DNA from: an uncultured Clostridia bacterium | GTDB taxonomy: Bacteria; Bacillota; Clostridia; TANB77; CAG-508 | Reading direction: 5' to 3' | Length of the DNA: 64,000 bases | NCBI GenBank assembly: GCA_948630815.1 | Contig: CAPIEU010000002.1 | Coordinates: forward strand, 62,001-126,000 | Shown here: in pieces, positions 26,413 through 36,332 of the stretch | How positions within the stretch are numbered: the first letter of the stretch is position 1 | Layout: the number at the start of each line of letters is the position of its first letter | Translations under genes and position numbers: made by a program | The notes under the pieces: model-generated | What the model was told of the DNA's origin: nothing | Database searches by the model: none | Seen by the model: only the letters and a program-made list of their open reading frames with translations

Positions 26413-29400
26413 GATAATTTCTAGAATATCTTTAACTATTTTTTCCTTATCTTTATTTAAAATGATAATCTTGTTTTCTAATTTATAAATTTCATTTTCA
26501 TAACTATCAATTAAGGATATTATTTTATTTTGTTCATCAATCTTTGGTAAGGTGATTTCAAGATTTGAAACTCTATCTGTAGAAGCTCTATTAGTTCTAG
26601 AAAATCTTGCTTTTTCACCTTCTTTTTGAAGTGCAAATGCTAAATATTTAGGATTAATTTCATCGGAAAGTACCCTAATATATCCACAATGATCTGTAGG
26701 ATAAAATTTTTTGTTAGCTTCAATGCATCTAACAAGCCAATCTCCATCGATTCCCCAAAGAATTGAAGGTGTAGCATAACTATCGAAATATTCTTTATTT
26801 ATTTTTCCAAAAGACTCATATACATTAGCACTAATAACTTCTATATCTCCATCGCTTATAAGTTCAGATTTTAAAACACGGTTTCCTATTGATATTTCAA
26901 ATTTAGCTGTATCATTCAATCTTACAACATTATTTGCTGATTGCTCCAAAGTCAAAAAAACTTGTTCTATTTTACTTTTATAATCTTCTATACTCATTCT
27001 AGATTTTCTATATTCAGTATCAATTTTAAAACATTTCTCAATAATTTCTTTTTGCACTGGTATAGGAGGCACTGGAATTTGTATATTATTCTTTAGAAAG
27101 TCACTATTTAAGCTTTTTCCAAATGCTTTATTTCCAACCGAAGAAGAATTGAGAATATTAGCATTAAATAAATAAAATAGATATCTATCAAGTAAAATTT
27201 CTTTATTTCTTGGAATTAATGCGGCAATAGCTTCATTAGTATATAAATCAGCACCAGCAATAGCTGTTTTTCCTATACTTAGTTTAAAACTTAATAAAGT
27301 TGTTCCTTTAGGAATAAGTTTAACATTTGAATCATTAACAGCATCATCTGTAATTTTTTCTTTTGTATCAGTAATTATTTGCCCATTCATTTCTTTAATT
27401 GATACCCATAAATTATTTCCTTGAAAATAATCTGAATTAGCTCTCGATGGCGTACCACCAATCAAAATATCACATAAACGACCTAAATAGTCAACTTTAT
27501 ATTTACTTTTTACTTTAATAGATGTTTCTAAATTCAAACTTATGGATTTATCAAAAGTAGATTTAGAAAAGTTAAGCATATCAATTAAGTTCATATAATT
27601 TATATTTTCGTAGTTATTTTCGACTTCAATGCCATTAAAGTTCTTTCGTATTAATGAATTGATTTTCTTATCATCTTCAAGATTTAATGGATTAAATAGT
27701 GGAGTATTTATTCGCTCTATTCCTTTATTTTTAGATAGAACATTTTCGGCATTTAGATTTGAACCTACATATTTAATTCCTTCATTACCTTTTCTTGCAG
27801 ACCATTCATATCCTAAAAATTTCTTTATTTCTGATTTTTCTTTATTGGGTGCAGTAACAACCAATACATTATTCTTTTGGTTATATGCTAACATATAAAA
27901 ATATAACTTTTCTTTTTCTATTTTTATTATATCATTGATATCTTTAATCTTTTTGTTATTTAAATATTGTTTAAAGATACTATTATGTTTAAGGTTGTTT
28001 GGTATAGTCCCATTTATAAATTCAATATAATCTTCATATGCAATTTCTTGCTTTTCTAAATATTCCAATAATATTTCCTTATCTTCAAATATTGAATCTT
28101 TATCAAAATCAGAATTAAACCATGCATTTACACGATTTTTGTAATGTTCAGCTAATGAAGGCTCATCATTCTTTTTTCTTAAGAACAATGTTATTGTATT
28201 TGTTCCTGTGGCACCAAATGTTCCACTTGGTAATTCTACTATGCTAATAATATCAAAATACATTAAAATAATTTCTCTAGCTTTTATATAAACTGCACTA
28301 CCATTTGTTAATAATGATGAAGGTAGAATAATACCAGCAACACCATTCGCTTTTAATAACTGTTTAGTTTTTTCAACAAAGAATGTTTCAATAGAATTAT
28401 TTGAAGAATAAGCATTTTTATTTATTAAATTAATTAATTCAAAATTTTCTCTTTCTTCTTCAGTTAATGTCTCTAAAAATCCTTTTACAGAGTAAGGAGG
28501 ATTAGCTATAAGGATATCATAATTATTATTTTTGATATTCTTATTGTTAGCTAATGCATCACCATAAGTAATAGTAATATCATCTTGTCCATACATAAAA
28601 GCTGATACTTTAGAAACTTTTGATAGCCTATATTCTTTTTCTATTCCAGCGATAGAAGAATAATATTTATGTAATTGCGATTCTTCAACATATTTTTTTA
28701 TTTGGCTAGCATATTCATTTAAAAAGTGACCTGCACCACAAGCATAGTCTATTACTTTTGGCGGTTCATCATTAGTTTCTATAATATCTTTTAAAGGTAA
28801 AGATGAAACTATAAATCTAGTAATAGGTAATGGTGTAAAGAATTGTCCTTCACTTTGTTTTATACCATCATCTAAAAATCCTTCAAATAAATCTCCTAAG
28901 AATTGATTTTGTTCATCTGTTTTCAACTTTATATCTTGAAACATTCTTATCATCTTAAGTAGAATTTCCGAATTTTGTTTAAATAGTTCTTCATTATGAA
29001 CATCTATAAATGCAAAATCATTGTTGGTATAGAACTTCAATTCTCTAAAATAAGATAATACTGTTTCTTTAGTAGCATCAGGATCATTTTTAAAAAGTTT
29101 AAAAGCATCATTTAATTGTCTATTATCAATATATGTTACTTCCTCGTTTAAAAATTTTTGCATACCATCTTTATATAGTTTTTGAAGTCTATCTTGTAAT
29201 TGATAATAATCATCATAAGCTATTCCTTTCCAGTTGAACTTTAAACTAGTAGGATGTTGAATTTCATCGACAATTTTTGCCAAAAATATATTAACTAATT
29301 TATCAAATGCATTTTCGTGACCTGATACATTATGCTGTCTTAAAATAGTTGCAAATTCATTATATTTCTTTTGAGTATCCTCAAATCCAATATTCTTTAA

Positions 29401-30114
29401 ATCCATTAAAGAATATACTTTGTTAATTTCGTATGGAGAAACTGCTTCTTCAAATATTCCTGTTTCTTCAGCTTCTAAATTATAAATATCTTTCCAAACA
29501 TTATACAACTCCTTAACATCGTTAGCTTCTTTAAATCTTTTTCTTTTAGTAGGCTTTAAAGTTTTTAGATATTCCTCATTATCTTGAAGTGTAATTATTT
29601 TATTGCTATATATCAAATTATCATCTTCAATATTAGAGGCGTATAGGCATAAATATTTAGTTCTTTTGATTTGTTGTGCATAACTAAAAAGTTGAGCTCC
29701 ATCTGTTAATGTATCATTCCAAGCATTATCAAATTCATTTCCAAATGTTTTACATTCAATGATTAGATATTCATGTCCTTTATTATCCTTAACTAAAATA
29801 TCTGCTTTTCCTCCAGATGTTCCACGACCAAGTTGCCATCTAGGTTCTAATTCCATATTTTTAGATAAATAACCTTTTGACAATAATCTGTTTACACATT
29901 CTAAAACAACAAAGTTTTCTTGGTGTTCAAAATTAGATGTAGTCCTATCATTTACTATTAAGTCATTTGGGTATATTATTTCTTGTTTATCTAAATCTAC
30001 TAGTATGGTAGCATTATTGTTTTCATACTTTTTAACATAAATATTTTTATCTGGATTAGATAATTGAAATTTCATTAATTCCAGTAATTGTTTGACATTT
30101 TCTTTTTTTATCAT
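26410..30114 (-). CDS. Single-chain restriction-modification enzyme (nuclease-methylase-specificity fusion)
   Basis: A 1234-residue protein combining the three parts of a type I-like system. The N-terminal region has a PD-(D/E)xK nuclease signature (GKADILV near 95, IIECKTFG near 115). Residues about 420-700 are an HsdM-like adenine methylase with VIDYACGAGHFLNEYA (AdoMet motif I) and NPPYSVKGF (motif IV) near 538. Residues about 865-1230 contain two HsdS-like target recognition domains (LGRLCDILIGGTPS; PKIDEQNKIISLIDSYENEI). No translocating helicase motifs are seen, so it resembles type IIG more than HsdR. The gene stands alone in the accessory patch beyond tmRNA and shares the AT-rich codon use of the host. 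It has no in-frame CGG that I can find. Confidence 0.88.
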   Translation of the reverse strand: MIKKENVKQLLELMKFQLSNPDKNIYVKKYENNNATILVDLDKQEIIYPNDLIVNDRTTSNFEHQENFVVLECVNRLLSKGYLSKNMELEPRWQLGRGTSGGKADILVKDNKGHEYLIIECKTFGNEFDNAWNDTLTDGAQLFSYAQQIKRTKYLCLYASNIEDDNLIYSNKIITLQDNEEYLKTLKPTKRKRFKEANDVKELYNVWKDIYNLEAEETGIFEEAVSPYEINKVYSLMDLKNIGFEDTQKKYNEFATILRQHNVSGHENAFDKLVNIFLAKIVDEIQHPTSLKFNWKGIAYDDYYQLQDRLQKLYKDGMQKFLNEEVTYIDNRQLNDAFKLFKNDPDATKETVLSYFRELKFYTNNDFAFIDVHNEELFKQNSEILLKMIRMFQDIKLKTDEQNQFLGDLFEGFLDDGIKQSEGQFFTPLPITRFIVSSLPLKDIIETNDEPPKVIDYACGAGHFLNEYASQIKKYVEESQLHKYYSSIAGIEKEYRLSKVSKVSAFMYGQDDITITYGDALANNKNIKNNNYDILIANPPYSVKGFLETLTEEERENFELINLINKNAYSSNNSIETFFVEKTKQLLKANGVAGIILPSSLLTNGSAVYIKAREIILMYFDIISIVELPSGTFGATGTNTITLFLRKKNDEPSLAEHYKNRVNAWFNSDFDKDSIFEDKEILLEYLEKQEIAYEDYIEFINGTIPNNLKHNSIFKQYLNNKKIKDINDIIKIEKEKLYFYMLAYNQKNNVLVVTAPNKEKSEIKKFLGYEWSARKGNEGIKYVGSNLNAENVLSKNKGIERINTPLFNPLNLEDDKKINSLIRKNFNGIEVENNYENINYMNLIDMLNFSKSTFDKSISLNLETSIKVKSKYKVDYLGRLCDILIGGTPSRANSDYFQGNNLWVSIKEMNGQIITDTKEKITDDAVNDSNVKLIPKGTTLLSFKLSIGKTAIAGADLYTNEAIAALIPRNKEILLDRYLFYLFNANILNSSSVGNKAFGKSLNSDFLKNNIQIPVPPIPVQKEIIEKCFKIDTEYRKSRMSIEDYKSKIEQVFLTLEQSANNVVRLNDTAKFEISIGNRVLKSELISDGDIEVISANVYESFGKINKEYFDSYATPSILWGIDGDWLVRCIEANKKFYPTDHCGYIRVLSDEINPKYLAFALQKEGEKARFSRTNRASTDRVSNLEITLPKIDEQNKIISLIDSYENEIYKLENKIIILNKDKEKIVKDILEII

Positions 30115-30696
30115 TCATAAATACCTCTTATATAATAATAACATCATTATATTATCATACATTGAACTTTTTATCAACAAATAAAAAGAATGTTTTGAAA
30201 GTACTTGAAAATTTTAATGCATTATGTTAAAGCAATATTAACTTGATTGATTTTAATATCAATCGTCAAGATAGCTGACGAGTTATAAATGTCTATGTTG
30301 TTGGCACCACGTTGCAATCGACCATTAGACCGTTGCTCCTTATTTCGAGAAAAATTGTCACTTCGTCCAATTTTTCTCGAGGAAAGTAAAGAATAAATAA
30401 CTAATAATGAATAATTTTTAATAAAGTGCTATAAGCACATTTGAACTATTCATTATTAATTCTTCATTTAAGATGTTTGTAAATTAACACTGAAACCTTT
30501 AATAGAGTATGGAAGAGATTTTAGTAAAAAGGTTATGGAGTTATAGTTATTGTTAAATTTTATACTTGATATGAATATTCAAGAGAGATTTGCTAAATTA
30601 AAAAAGCAAGGATTAAAACTGTAAATGAGAGTAGGTCAATAAAAAGAGCAAGAGCGCGATTGCTTTAATCCACAAATCACGCTCTATTATGACTTT
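30115..30696. repeat. 582-bp gene-poor gap with palindromes
   Basis: No convincing gene. A hairpin CGAGAAAAATTG / CAATTTTTCTCG spans 30344-30381, and a longer imperfect palindrome around AATAATGAATAATT / GAACTATTCATTATT spans about 30400-30470. Between 30480 and 30640 short open stretches could be decayed coding sequence, but nothing is recognisable. It looks like mobile-element debris. Confidence 0.45.
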
Positions 30697-31077
30697 TTAC
30701 AACTTTTTTATATCCGCTAAGACTTTCTTCTTCATATCTTCATCTAATGAAGATACAATTGAATTAATCAATGGAGAAATGCCAATAACCGCTACGAAAG
30801 GCTGGTATAATGTGGCACAGTACTTAGGAATATTAGTGCGTGCCAATTCAGTAGCCACATAAGTCCTCGAAAGAACCTTGCCAGCATAAGTTACACCAAC
30901 CACTTCAACATACCCATCATGTAGTAATTTCCTAAGCACAGCTATTACAGTGGACTGGCTAAGTTGCATATCGCCACTGTTTACAATATCCATGCTGGTC
31001 ATTGGCTCACTGGAATTCAGCAGAATGTTAAGAATATCAACTTCCCGTGGATTAAAAGTAATTGTTGCATTTGTCAT
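30697..31077 (-). CDS. Winged-helix putative regulator, CGG at codon 11
   Basis: A 126-residue protein. Residues about 10-80 read as a winged helix of BlaI/MecI or MarR type (REVDILNILLNSSEPMTS, then STVIAVLRKLLHDGYV as recognition helix and wing). The C-terminus may dimerise. Codon use is clearly less AT-rich than in core genes (many GGC, TGC, CAG, GTC), indicating transfer. CCA-CGG-G occurs at codon 11; a +1 shift there would meet a stop within about ten codons. No target operator was identified. Confidence 0.65.
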   Translation of the reverse strand: MTNATITFNPREVDILNILLNSSEPMTSMDIVNSGDMQLSQSTVIAVLRKLLHDGYVEVVGVTYAGKVLSRTYVATELARTNIPKYCATLYQPFVAVIGISPLINSIVSSLDEDMKKKVLADIKKL

Positions 31078-31384
31078 AATTATTTTCCTCCTATGCTATA
31101 AATGATTGTTTTATAACATTGCTACCATAATTGCTAATAGCAAGTATAATTTAATTATATACCACTTTACATAAAATGTCAAATTTTCAACTGGTTTTCT
31201 GTAAACTTCTAAAATATATATTAATATATGATAAAATGTTACAATAAAATTAAGTAAATGTAGAAAAAATAAATTTAGTATTTACAATTACTAAAAATGG
31301 TATTATAATACAAAAGATTTAAGTATTTGAAGTACGAAACAAGAACTTTTAAAGAAAAATTTTTTAAAAAGTGGAGGTTTTATT

Positions 31385-31711
31385 GTGAAAGAAGAAAAGC
31401 GGAGGAACAAAGTAAGACAATATAATGAGGAGGAAATTTTTAGGAAACTAAAGGATAAATATGGAATAACAAATTGTATACGCATAAAAGAATTTATTTA
31501 TATAGTATATGAAAATAATACATATTATCTTATGTCAAAATCTGTCCCTGAAATATTTGATATATCTAAAGCTACAAAATTAACAAAATTAGTAGTAATC
31601 AAGGAAGATAGTGATGGCTCCATAAATGCAACAATAAGGGAAAAAAATAAAAATGTATTTGTAACGATGCTTAAATCTGACATAATCAATGAAATAAAAC
31701 AGTGGGGATAA
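31385..31711 (+). CDS. Hypothetical protein, CGG at codon 6
   Basis: A 108-residue protein with no recognised domain; it starts at GTG 31385, seven nt after GGAGG. Codon use is AT-rich like the core. It reads AAG-CGG-A at codon 6, the only case of the four in-frame CGG genes with host-like composition. The preceding codon (AAG) does not fit the NYW pattern of the recoding sites, so CGG may be read as Arg here. A +1 shift would stop four codons later. The 307-bp gap upstream shows nothing beyond AT-rich DNA. Confidence 0.6.
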   Translation: MKEEKRRNKVRQYNEEEIFRKLKDKYGITNCIRIKEFIYIVYENNTYYLMSKSVPEIFDISKATKLTKLVVIKEDSDGSINATIREKNKNVFVTMLKSDIINEIKQWG

Positions 31712-31752
31712 CCTACAGTTATATTTTTTTAAAATTTATGTGCAAATTATTC

Positions 31753-31788
31753 AAAAAAAGCAAGAATAATACCCTTGCTTTTTTTTTA
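31753..31788 (+). terminator. Terminator before rpsO
   Basis: AAAAAAAGCAAG / TTGCTTTTTTTTT stem with T-run. Confidence 0.8.
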
Positions 31789-31894
31789 TATATGTAGTAT
31801 AATAGCAAATGTTAAATACCTTATACTTAGCCAAAGGATAATTACTCTACTTTTGCTCAGTTTAAGGAATATATTATATAGGAGGAGTCAGGAT

Positions 31895-32158
31895 ATGACA
31901 AAAGAAAGAAAAGAAGAAGTAATAAATACTTACAAAAGAGATGAAAAAGATACTGGTTCACCAGAAGTTCAAATAGCTCTTTTAACAGAAAGAATTACTG
32001 AATTAACAGAACATTTAAAAGTTCACGTTAAAGATAATCATTCAAGAAGAGGACTTTTAAAAATGGTTGGTAAAAGAAGAAATTTACTAAACTACTTAGC
32101 TAAAAAGGATGTTGAAAGATACAGACTTATAGTTGAAAAATTAGGATTACGTAAATAA
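31895..32158 (+). CDS. rpsO: 30S ribosomal protein S15
   Basis: An 87-residue protein that binds the central domain of 16S rRNA. DTGSPEVQIALLTERI and DNHSRRGLLKMVGKRR are family signatures. I choose ATG 31895 after GGAGGAG; the longer frame is leader sequence. The rpsO-pnp order is conserved in Firmicutes. Confidence 0.97.
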   Translation: MTKERKEEVINTYKRDEKDTGSPEVQIALLTERITELTEHLKVHVKDNHSRRGLLKMVGKRRNLLNYLAKKDVERYRLIVEKLGLRK

Positions 32159-32167
32159 TTTGAGAAT

Positions 32168-32200
32168 TTAGGGCGTTTAATAAATATTTAAACGTCCTAT
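32168..32200 (+). terminator. Hairpin after rpsO
   Basis: AGGGCGTTTAA / TTTAAACGTCCT stem with a short loop. The T-run is weak, so read-through to pnp is possible. Confidence 0.6.
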
Positions 32201-32290
32201 AATGCTATATAAGTGTATAAAGATAATATTAATTAGAAGTAGCTTGTATATTGTATACATAAATTGAAAATAATAGAATAGATTAATCAA

Positions 32291-32319
32291 GATGTAGGGG
32301 CGATTTTAATTGCCCATTC
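32291..32319. repeat. GTAGGGG-type repeat before pnp
   Basis: GTAGGGGCGATTTT / AATTGCCCATTC, an imperfect member of the short-palindrome family. Confidence 0.55.
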
Positions 32320-32414
32320 TCCAAAGAAATTGCTTATATATATGTATATAATATAGAGGTTACAGTCTAAGAAATGTTATCTATTATATAAATATAATAA
32401 AGGAGAAATGAAAT

Positions 32415-34538
32415 ATGTTTAAAACGTTTGAAACAGAACTTGCAGGAAGAAAATTAGTATTAGAGACAGGAAAAATGGCAGGACTTGCAAATGGCAGTGT
32501 ACTTGTTAGATATGGAGAAACAGTTGTAATTGTTAATGTTACAGCTTCAAAAGAACCAAGAGATGGAATAGACTTTTTCCCATTATCAGTAGATTATGAA
32601 GAAAAATTATATTCCGTAGGAAAAATACCAGGAAGTTATTTAAAAAGAGAGGGAAAACCAGCAGATAAAGCAATACTTGTATCAAGAGCAATAGATAGAC
32701 CACTTCGTCCATTGTTTCCAAAAGATTTTAGAAATGATGTATGTGTTGTAGCAACAGTATTATCAGTAGAGCCAGATAATTCACCAGAAGTTGCAGCAAT
32801 GATTGGTGCATCAGCAGCACTTTCAATTTCAGATATTCCATTTGGAGGGCCAACAGCAGCAGTAAATGTTGGATATGTTGATGATTGCATTGTTATAAAT
32901 CCAACACTTGAAGAAAGAGAAAAATCAAGATTAACTTTAACTGTTGCTGGAACAAAAGAAAAAATAGCGATGATAGAAGCAGGGGCAGATGAAATACCAG
33001 ATGATATAATGTTAGCTAGCATTAAAGCAGCACATATAGAAATACAAAAACTATGTGATTTTATTTCTAATATGAAAGCAGAAGTTGGAAAAACAAAATT
33101 TGAATACAAATCTTTTGAAGTAGACCATAACGTATATGAAGAAATAGAAAAAGAATTTGGAAAAAGAATGTATAAAGACGTACAAGCAGTTGATAAAGAA
33201 GTAAGAGATGCTAATATGGATAAATTAAAAGAGGATGTTACAGCATATTTTGTAGAAAAATATGGTGAAGAAGTAGCTGAAGAAAAGAAAACTGATATAG
33301 GGGATAGCTTATACAAATTAGAGAAAAAATCAGTTAGAAAAATGATACTTGAAGAACAAAAAAGACCAGATGGAAGGAATATTGATGAAATAAGACCACT
33401 TTCTTGTGAAGTAGGGTTACTTCCAAGAGTACATGGTAGTGCATTATTTACAAGGGGGCAAACACAAGTATTGTCAGTTGCAACTTTAGGAATGGTTAGT
33501 GAAGAGCAAGAATTAGATGGAATTGATGAAGAAACATCTAAAAGATATATACACCACTATAATTTTCCATCATATAGTGTTGGAGAGGCAAGACCATCTC
33601 GTGGACCAGGTAGACGTGAAGTAGGACATGGTGCACTTGCTGAAAAAGCATTAGTACCAGTAATTCCAACTGCTGAAGAATTCCCATATGCAATAAGAGT
33701 TGTATCTGAAGTACTAAGCTCAAATGGTTCAACATCACAAGCAAGTATATGTGGAAGTACTTTAGCATTAATGGATGCAGGCGTTCCAATAAAAAGACCA
33801 GTTGCAGGTATTTCAACAGGACTTGTAACAGATGAAAATGATCCAAACCATTATATAATGTTAACAGATATTCAAGGATTAGAAGACTTCTTCGGAGACA
33901 TGGACTTTAAAGTGGGGGGAACAGAAATTGGTATTACAGCAATACAAGTAGATATAAAAATTGATGGATTAACCTATGACATAATAAAAGAAGCATTTGA
34001 AAGAACAAGAGTTGCAAGAAAATATATACTAGAAGAAATAATGTTAAAACAAATAGATAAACCAAGAGAAAATATTTCTAAATATGCACCAAGCATTATA
34101 AATACTACAATAAACGTAGATAAAATAAGAGATGTAATAGGACCTGGTGGAAAAATGATTAACAAAATCATAGGAGAAACAGGTGTAAAAATCGATATAG
34201 AAGAAGATGGACGTGTATTTATCTATTCTAATGATACAGAAAATGGTAAAAAGGCATTAAAAATGATAGAAGATATAGCAAAAGATGTAGAGGTAGGAGA
34301 AATAGTAGAAGGAACAGTAACAAGAATTATGCCATTTGGAGCATTTGTTGAAGTTCCAGGAGGAAAAGAAGGATTACTTCATATATCAAAAATATCTAAA
34401 GAAAGAATAGAAAAAGTAGAAGATGTTTTAAAAGTTGGAGATGTAATTACAGTTAAAGTATACGAAATTGACGACCAAGAAAGAATCAATTTGACTAAAA
34501 AAGATTTAGAAGAACCAACAATTAATGACGAAGACTAG
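32415..34538 (+). CDS. pnp: Polyribonucleotide nucleotidyltransferase
   Basis: A 707-residue phosphorolytic 3'-5' exoribonuclease of RNA turnover. Two RNase PH domains (FPLSVDYEEKLYSVGKIPGS; SVGEARPSRGPGRREVGHGA) flank a helical linker, followed by KH (VIGPGGKMINKI) and S1 (GTVTRIMPFGAFVEVPGGKEG) domains. Length and order are normal. It follows rpsO by 256 nt and has its own AAAGGAG site. Confidence 0.97.
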   Translation: MFKTFETELAGRKLVLETGKMAGLANGSVLVRYGETVVIVNVTASKEPRDGIDFFPLSVDYEEKLYSVGKIPGSYLKREGKPADKAILVSRAIDRPLRPLFPKDFRNDVCVVATVLSVEPDNSPEVAAMIGASAALSISDIPFGGPTAAVNVGYVDDCIVINPTLEEREKSRLTLTVAGTKEKIAMIEAGADEIPDDIMLASIKAAHIEIQKLCDFISNMKAEVGKTKFEYKSFEVDHNVYEEIEKEFGKRMYKDVQAVDKEVRDANMDKLKEDVTAYFVEKYGEEVAEEKKTDIGDSLYKLEKKSVRKMILEEQKRPDGRNIDEIRPLSCEVGLLPRVHGSALFTRGQTQVLSVATLGMVSEEQELDGIDEETSKRYIHHYNFPSYSVGEARPSRGPGRREVGHGALAEKALVPVIPTAEEFPYAIRVVSEVLSSNGSTSQASICGSTLALMDAGVPIKRPVAGISTGLVTDENDPNHYIMLTDIQGLEDFFGDMDFKVGGTEIGITAIQVDIKIDGLTYDIIKEAFERTRVARKYILEEIMLKQIDKPRENISKYAPSIINTTINVDKIRDVIGPGGKMINKIIGETGVKIDIEEDGRVFIYSNDTENGKKALKMIEDIAKDVEVGEIVEGTVTRIMPFGAFVEVPGGKEGLLHISKISKERIEKVEDVLKVGDVITVKVYEIDDQERINLTKKDLEEPTINDED

Positions 34539-34555
34539 GATTAAAAATAGATAAA

Positions 34556-34588
34556 GTAGGGGCAGCTTCTAAAGTATGCTCCTTTTAA
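34556..34588. repeat. GTAGGGG-type repeat after pnp
   Basis: GTAGGGGCAGCTTC ... GTATGCTCCTTTT, a diverged member of the family. The rest of the gap to 34835 holds a promoter and a partial hairpin. Confidence 0.45.
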
Positions 34589-34754
34589 TTAAAGGAATAA
34601 ATTGTGATTATAATGATATCTTATGAATAATTAGATATATAAATTTGATAAAATATTTATAATACAAGGAGCGGACACAGGATCTGCTATTACAGAGTTG
34701 TCAAATTTTTAATTTATATAATTCTTTAAGATATTATTAATTCTAATTTATAAG

Positions 34755-34783
34755 TTGAAAAAATTTGTCCAAAATAGTATAAT
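34755..34783 (+). promoter_or_regulatory. Promoter of the glycosyltransferase gene
   Basis: TTGAAA, 17 bp, TATAAT, about 50 nt before the start codon. Confidence 0.65.
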
Positions 34784-34835
34784 AATAAATGTAACTAAAT
34801 ACACTATTATTAGAAAAATAACAAAGGAGTAAAAA

Positions 34836-36065
34836 ATGGTATATTTATATGTGCTTCAACAAGCATTAGTATGGATAGTAACAATATTTTGGTTATATCA
34901 ATTAATTGTAAGCATATGTTCACTTGTAAAATTAAAAGACAAACCAATTTTAGAAGATAAACAAAATAGATTTATGGCAATTATTCCAGCCCATAACGAA
35001 GAATCAGTTATAGAAAATTTAATTGACAGTTTAAAAAAACAAAATTATCCTAGTGAATTAATAGATATATATGTAATAGCTGATAACTGTACAGATAAAA
35101 CAGCAGAAATTGCAAGAAATGCTGGAGCGATAGTACTTGAAAGATTTGATAAAGAAAATAAAACCAAAGGACACGCATTAAAATGGTTTTTAAATAAGAA
35201 AATAGAAGAAAATGCACCATATGATGCTTTCTGCGTTTTTGATGCAGATAACATTGCACACGTTGATTTTATTAAAAATATGAATAAAAAACTTTGTCAG
35301 GGTGAAGATGTTGTACAGGGATATAGAGATATAAAAAATCCAACAGACAGCTGGATTTCAGCAGGATATGCAATATTTTACTGGACAATGAATAGATTTT
35401 ATCATTTAGCAAGATATAATTTAGGGCTTTCTCCATTAATAAATGGAACAGGTTTTATGGTTAAATTTGATGTTGTAAAACCAACAGGTTGGGACACACA
35501 AACACTTACAGAGGATATAGAATTTTCTTTAAAAAGAATTATAGTAGGAAAAAAACTTGGTTGGGCAACAGATGCAATTGTATATGACGAACAACCAGTA
35601 GGGTTTAAACAAAGCTGGTCTCAAAGATCAAGATGGACTGTAGGACATATGCAATGTATACAAAATTATACAAAAGACTTAGCAACAGCAACTAAAGAGC
35701 ATAAAACTTTAATGAACTTTGATGGATTATTATATATAGTTGGAAGTATACCAATGTTTGTTTTAACCTTAGTATTACTTGCAATAAACTTTATAATGTT
35801 TATTGGAAATGGAATAACAGAATGGGAATTATTTGAAAATATATTAAGATATCTAATACCTACATTTTTATTACCAATTGGTACAGCTATTCTTATAATG
35901 GTATTAGACAGAAAACCAATAAAACCAATGTGGAAAGGTTTAGTTTGTTATCCTTTATTCTTAGGTTCTTGGCTTTTAATTAACTTTAAATGTTTATTTA
36001 AAAGAGATACAAGCTGGGAAAAGATAGAGCACGTAAGAGATATAAAAATAAATGATGTTGCTTAG
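34836..36065 (+). CDS. Membrane glycosyltransferase, family 2
   Basis: A 409-residue processive-type GT2. One helix (about 8-30) precedes the GT-A domain with IPAHNEE near 49, DADN (metal-binding DxD position) near 137 and the QRSRWTVG motif near 265, followed by two or three membrane helices (about 300-390). It resembles enzymes making surface polysaccharide or glycolipid. It has its own promoter; a second, unrelated glycosyltransferase follows after a palindrome-rich gap. Confidence 0.88.
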   Translation: MVYLYVLQQALVWIVTIFWLYQLIVSICSLVKLKDKPILEDKQNRFMAIIPAHNEESVIENLIDSLKKQNYPSELIDIYVIADNCTDKTAEIARNAGAIVLERFDKENKTKGHALKWFLNKKIEENAPYDAFCVFDADNIAHVDFIKNMNKKLCQGEDVVQGYRDIKNPTDSWISAGYAIFYWTMNRFYHLARYNLGLSPLINGTGFMVKFDVVKPTGWDTQTLTEDIEFSLKRIIVGKKLGWATDAIVYDEQPVGFKQSWSQRSRWTVGHMQCIQNYTKDLATATKEHKTLMNFDGLLYIVGSIPMFVLTLVLLAINFIMFIGNGITEWELFENILRYLIPTFLLPIGTAILIMVLDRKPIKPMWKGLVCYPLFLGSWLLINFKCLFKRDTSWEKIEHVRDIKINDVA

Positions 36066-36081
36066 AAATAATTTATATGAT

Positions 36082-36112
36082 AAATGTGGGCTGCATAAAA
36101 TGCAGCCCATTT
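36082..36112. repeat. Short perfect palindrome
   Basis: AAATGTGGGCTGCAT / ATGCAGCCCATTT with a 3-nt loop, just after the GT2 stop. Family member that may also terminate transcription. Confidence 0.7.
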
Positions 36113-36125
36113 ATATAAGAACAAC

Positions 36126-36280
36126 AGTGGACTTTTTATAAATTGCAAAAGTTTATATTTATTGCAAAGTCCACGCCCATTGTTCGTCCGCGAAAAAATT
36201 CTTAAGAATTTTTTCTGTGGAATGTTAGCAAAGCTTTTTTATTGAATAGGAAAAATTTTCGATTTTTCCTATTCAATAAA
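36126..36280. repeat. Cluster of three hairpins
   Basis: Three successive inverted repeats: GTGGACTTT / AAAGTCCAC (36127-36174), GCGAAAAAATTC / GAATTTTTTCTG (36190-36218), and ATTGAATAGGAAAAATT / GATTTTTCCTATTCAAT (36241-36277). The last is a near-perfect 16-bp stem. Probably mobile palindromes or a terminator stack. Confidence 0.6.
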
Positions 36281-36332
36281 AAATATGGATAGTTAAATAC
36301 CATAAAATATATATTTAAAAGGGGAAATATAT

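Noticed and set aside
30480..30640. Short open stretches that might be a decayed nuclease gene
   Set aside because: Only fragments of fewer than 25 codons in changing frames with no clear match; too weak to annotate.
32636..33316. Long minus-strand ORF opposite pnp (226 codons)
   Set aside because: No ribosome site, unnatural composition, and it lies fully over the conserved pnp gene; typical antisense shadow of AT-rich codon use. The same applies to the long ORFs opposite typA, rpsB and pheT.
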